8,066 nt of DNA, taken from assembly GCA_937896065.1 (NCBI GenBank), contig CALBLI010000027.1:1-8066 (forward strand). The letters run 5' to 3'. Within the stretch, counting starts at the first letter, position 1. Every line of letters starts with the position of its first letter. A program made the translations under genes and the position numbers. The stretch is from an uncultured Caryophanales bacterium. Lineage in GTDB: Bacteria; Bacillota_I; Bacilli_A; RFN20; CAG-288. This document shows positions 7,135 to 8,066 of this stretch, piece by piece. The notes under the pieces were generated by a model. The model was not told the origin of the DNA and made no database searches. It saw only the letters and a list, made by a program, of their open reading frames with translations.

Positions 7135-7980
7135 TTAATCATTTTGTTTTTTTTGTATAAATCTTTTTTTTACATACCTTTTAATTGCCCAATCTGCAAT
7201 TGAAAGTCCTATAAAACCAACAAAGAAAATAATAGGTATTGCTAAAGAAGCATTTATTGATTTATAGAATACAACTTCACCATAGCTTCTTGCAATACTC
7301 TCTATCACAATCATAATAATAAAGAAACCAAATATGATTTCTACACAAGTATCTGTAATAACATTTGAAAAACTTGTTTTCCCCATTTGGTTTCTAATGT
7401 AAGATTTTACTTCATCATAATACTTATCTGAAACTTCTTCATATAGCTTTTTTGATGTTTCATCAATATTAGATATTTTTTTACATTCTTTAACTAAAGC
7501 AAAAATCATAAATCCTAAAACAACTATGCTAAAAAAAACAATAAGAAGACAAAGCCATAGGAATGCACTATATCCGACAGTAAAATTTTTAATTCCAAAA
7601 ATACTCATTGTAAAAAATGATTCATTTTTATCCCTAACAAAAAATGGAGTGAATGAAAATGTTAATAAAAAAAGTATAGATATTGAATACATTACAATTC
7701 TAACAATAACATCAGATTTAACAATTTTTTTAAATCCGCTTGATTTATAAATGCTTGCATCACTATTAATATTTTTAGATTGAGAGGTTTGAATATTATC
7801 AACTAAATTAGAAGTTTTCTCACCGCATTTAGGGCAAAAATCATAGTCACCTTCATATTCACATCCACATTTTGAACATGTAATCTTTTTATTTGTATGT
7901 GCAATTGAACTACCACATTTAGGGCAAAAATCATAGTCACCTTCAAACTCTTGACCACACTTTGGACATTTAGATTTCAT
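7135..7980 (-). CDS. Double zinc-ribbon membrane protein of unknown function
   Basis: A 281-residue protein not recognised beyond its domains. Two CxxC...CxxC zinc ribbons open it: C5/C8/C19/C22 and C35/C38/C49/C52, offset by exactly 30 residues and both containing EGDYDFCPKCG. A Ser/Asn-rich linker (about 54-85) leads to four predicted membrane helices near 91-115, 138-165, 212-232 and 247-267; a charged stretch with coiled-coil character (about 166-205) separates the two pairs. Lysine-rich residues end the chain. The ribbons are probably cytoplasmic, binding Zn and mediating protein or nucleic-acid contacts, a common arrangement in Firmicutes zinc-ribbon membrane proteins of unknown role. 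AAGGAGA lies 6 nt before the ATG at 7980. It is the first gene of the minus-strand pair and probably co-transcribed with the CmpB-like gene. Confidence is high that it is a real gene, low for function. Confidence 0.85.
   Translation of the reverse strand: MKSKCPKCGQEFEGDYDFCPKCGSSIAHTNKKITCSKCGCEYEGDYDFCPKCGEKTSNLVDNIQTSQSKNINSDASIYKSSGFKKIVKSDVIVRIVMYSISILFLLTFSFTPFFVRDKNESFFTMSIFGIKNFTVGYSAFLWLCLLIVFFSIVVLGFMIFALVKECKKISNIDETSKKLYEEVSDKYYDEVKSYIRNQMGKTSFSNVITDTCVEIIFGFFIIMIVIESIARSYGEVVFYKSINASLAIPIIFFVGFIGLSIADWAIKRYVKKRFIQKKQND
7826..7855 (-). repeat. Zinc-ribbon coding repeat, copy 2
   Basis: A 30-nt stretch, identical base for base to 7916-7945, encodes the second EGDYDFCPKC segment. 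With the 90-nt offset this is a tandem domain duplication that kept even its synonymous positions. Four more upstream bases match apart from one difference (accg versus acca). Confidence 0.9.
7916..7945 (-). repeat. Zinc-ribbon coding repeat, copy 1
   Basis: First copy of the 30-nt direct repeat, encoding EGDYDFCPKC of the N-terminal zinc ribbon. It lies exactly 90 nt (30 codons) from the other copy, so the repeat period equals one zinc ribbon. Confidence 0.9.
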
Positions 7981-7986
7981 AATATG

Positions 7987-7993
7987 TCTCCTT
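7987..7993 (-). promoter_or_regulatory. Ribosome binding site of the zinc-ribbon gene
   Basis: AAGGAGA on the minus strand ends 6 nt before the ATG at 7980, a near-perfect Shine-Dalgarno that fixes the start. Confidence 0.75.
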
Positions 7994-8006
7994 AAAATAT
8001 AACTAA

Positions 8007-8033
8007 ATTAAATACCCCCCAGTATATTGTCGA
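8007..8033 (-). promoter_or_regulatory. Candidate promoter of the minus-strand operon
   Basis: TCGACA (8033-8028, five of six matches to TTGACA) is followed by TTTAAT (8012-8007, five of six matches to TATAAT) at a spacing of 15 bp, shorter than ideal. A start site would fall near 8000, leaving a leader of about 20 nt before the ATG. AT-rich DNA gives many TATAAT-like matches, so the -10 box is uncertain. The spacer holds the C/G tract described separately. Confidence 0.4.
8012..8025. promoter_or_regulatory. C6-tract element flanked by ATAC/GTAT, CsoR/RcnR-like operator candidate
   Basis: The plus strand reads ATACCCCCCAGTAT: a six-C run inside inverted ATAC/GTAT ends. On the minus strand this is TACTGGGGGGTAT; the TACT-G6 half equals the first half of the E. 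coli RcnR site (TACT-G6-N-AGTA), but the other half does not match fully. It lies between the candidate -35 and -10 boxes, where a bound repressor would block RNA polymerase. No regulator gene of this family is in the window. Confidence 0.35.
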
Positions 8034-8066
8034 GCATTAATTAAATTGTTTTCATTTATGATGCAT

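Noticed and set aside
7526..7750. Plus-strand open frame of 74 codons opposite the zinc-ribbon gene
   Set aside because: Antisense to membrane-helix coding sequence and without a recognisable domain; I saw no reason to prefer it over the minus-strand gene.
8015..8020. Six-C run as a phase-variable homopolymer tract
   Set aside because: Six bases is short for a slippage switch, and the flanking ATAC/GTAT symmetry fits a binding site better.
1..8066. Mycoplasma-type genetic code with TGA as tryptophan
   Set aside because: TGA ends the S41 gene and the CmpB-like gene at sensible lengths, and tryptophans are encoded by TGG, so the standard bacterial code applies.

Overview
The window is AT-rich throughout (about 30% G+C by eye). 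It reads cleanly with the standard bacterial code: TGA ends two of the genes and tryptophan is TGG. Shine-Dalgarno sequences are good, genes are tightly packed, and the protein variants are Firmicutes-like. The UvrB damage-hairpin motif (SNFDFYQPEAYLP) resembles Mollicutes-type UvrB. The best guess is an AT-rich Bacilli/Mollicutes-related Firmicute, perhaps an uncultured gut lineage; this is inference, as no rRNA or other marker is present.

Plus strand, 1-6098: five co-directional genes with gaps or overlaps of only -8, +9, +9 and -11 bp, most simply one operon. They are the C-terminal part of an S41 (C-terminal processing) peptidase that starts before the window; uvrB, the helicase-like damage-verification subunit of nucleotide excision repair; a 12-helix major facilitator transporter of the fucose-permease-like type; a NifS-type cysteine desulfurase; and a TtcA-family PP-loop ATPase for tRNA thiolation. 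The S41-uvrB order is a known Firmicutes arrangement, but uvrA does not follow. The last two genes overlap and form a logical sulfur relay: the desulfurase makes persulfide from cysteine and the TtcA-like enzyme could place the sulfur on tRNA.

Minus strand, 7980-6099: two membrane-protein genes, read toward the first operon. The upstream gene (7135-7980) encodes two nearly identical zinc ribbons followed by four predicted membrane helices. The downstream gene (6099-7049) encodes a five-helix protein of the CmpB-like 'putative ABC transporter permease' family (PF06541 type). The 85 bp between them shows no intrinsic terminator but has a perfect 9-bp inverted repeat just before the second gene's ribosome binding site. 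The first 86 bp upstream of the zinc-ribbon gene hold a candidate promoter, whose spacer contains a six-C tract flanked by ATAC/GTAT, a shape like operators of the CsoR/RcnR family.

The two operons converge with no base between their stop codons. No RNA genes, CRISPR arrays, insertion sequences or intergenic stretches over 300 bp were seen. Nothing here is clearly a new defence or mobile system. The most promising leads are the desulfurase/TtcA pair with its unusual cysteine and signature motifs, and the zinc-ribbon membrane protein with its C-tract promoter element.
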